Shown in pieces: positions 63,401 to 64,000 of a DNA stretch of 64,000 nucleotides. Origin of the DNA: Patagioenas fasciata (lineage: Eukaryota > Chordata > Aves > Columbiformes > Columbidae); the NCBI RefSeq assembly GCF_037038585.1, contig NC_092520.1, positions 188,336,604-188,400,603 on the forward strand. Direction: 5' to 3'. Positions within the stretch are counted from its first letter, which is position 1. Every line of letters begins with the position of its first letter. The position numbers and the translations under genes are program-made. The notes under the pieces were generated by a model. It was not told where the DNA came from. It made no database searches and saw nothing but the letters and a program-made list of their open reading frames with translations.

Positions 63401-64000
63401 AGAAATTATGTCATCAGATTAGCAATCAAAAGGACAAATAGTTTCAGTACCACCATCCCCACTCTAATGAGCACATTGCTTGATAAAACTTGCACTCAAT
63501 TTTTTTCAAGACTGTCAAGGAGCTGTGCTATAGATCTTAATGGGGCTGTACAATGACAGGGTTTGTCCATAGTCTTCTATTTACCTGGCCCATGCACTTT
63601 ATTTTCAAATAAATGGGAACTGAAGAATTCATCTTCATAGATAAGAAGTGAGAAGATACTCTCACAGCTGAAGGTGAAAGCATCACATTCCCTGTCCAGA
63701 CTCCCACTGTGCTGAATTCATACTCGGAGTTCCAGAAAAGCCTAAGGAAGTTTCATAGAGGGATTGCAACACTTCCTCTGTCAAGTTTGAAATCCCTTCT
63801 TGGAATTTGAGCAAATGCTACAAGAAAAAAAAAAACAGTGTTCCTTCAAGATGAGGTTAATATCTCCTGTAGACCTCAGCCATGAAGTCTCCTGTTATTT
63901 TATGAAGTCCAACTTCATGTACCTCTGTTCCTAGTGCAGTTTAGGACAAGATCAGAACTGCAGACTAAAGATATCATTGTATTTATGAAACATTAAAGAA
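57438..64000 (+). other. CAV1: CAV1 intron 2, continuing past the window
   Basis: After donor GTGAGG the first 430 bp remain in the CpG island and the rest is AT-rich. No sequence encoding the expected exon 3 start ([18 protein letters not shown]) is present, so the intron is longer than 6.5 kb. An AAAC tract lies at about 61,549-61,570. No nested gene, LINE or LTR was recognised; open frames of up to 123 codons near 60,870-61,240 look like chance. Confidence 0.85.
61549..61570. repeat. (AAAC)n microsatellite
   Basis: About five AAAC units in CAV1 intron 2. Confidence 0.9.

Noticed and set aside
1-64000. CRISPR arrays, operons, bacterial mobile elements or toxin systems
   Set aside because: The window is vertebrate nuclear DNA with spliced caveolin genes and CR1 LINEs. 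No spaced identical repeats or prokaryotic gene layout are present.

Overview
The window looks like bird nuclear DNA. It holds the tandem caveolin genes CAV2 (complete) and CAV1 (first two of three coding exons), both on the + strand and split by GT-AG introns. The encoded residues resemble avian caveolins as I remember them, for example [17 protein letters not shown] at the CAV1 N-terminus. The only large repeats are 5'-truncated CR1 LINEs ending in the ATTCTATGAT tail typical of birds and other archosaurs, plus LTR fragments. Overall repeat load is low, as expected for a bird. I cannot name the species.

Layout. Bases 1 to about 39,000 hold no protein-coding gene that I can support. This stretch is AT-rich non-coding DNA with a CR1 copy at about 10,260-11,790, a probable solo LTR on the minus strand at about 22,185-23,090, a larger CR1 copy at about 27,290-29,262, and a possible older CR1 scrap near 31,320. 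It also has A/T tracts and a few motif-dense stretches that look enhancer-like. In mammals the gene upstream of CAV2 is TES; none of its LIM-domain exons is visible here. A CpG island at about 39,010-39,660 covers the CAV2 promoter, exon 1, a 178-bp intron and the start of exon 2. CAV2 exon 2 ends at 39,855, intron 2 is about 7.0 kb, and exon 3 (46,904-47,054) completes a 162-residue protein. The likely CAV2 3'UTR follows.

From about 48,400 to 55,750 is the CAV2-CAV1 spacer, which includes a possible LTR fragment near 53,640-54,250. A sharp CpG island at about 55,750-57,870 covers CAV1 exon 1 (56,336-56,365), a 907-bp intron and exon 2 (57,273-57,437). CAV1 intron 2 then fills the rest of the window; exon 3, with the FEDVIAEP signature, the scaffolding domain and the membrane hairpin, lies beyond the right edge.

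Caveolin-1 and caveolin-2 form hetero-oligomers that build caveolae at the plasma membrane. CAV2 generally depends on CAV1 to leave the Golgi, so the close same-strand pairing of two CpG-island promoters fits co-expression. I found no novel multi-gene system. The points most worth a second look are: loss of both known Src-target tyrosines in this CAV2; a Met31-Met32 doublet and an ATG-free leader that would suit a CAV1-beta transcript starting in intron 1; a very short G-quadruplex-prone CAV2 intron 1; and a donor-site-like minisatellite in CAV1 intron 1.
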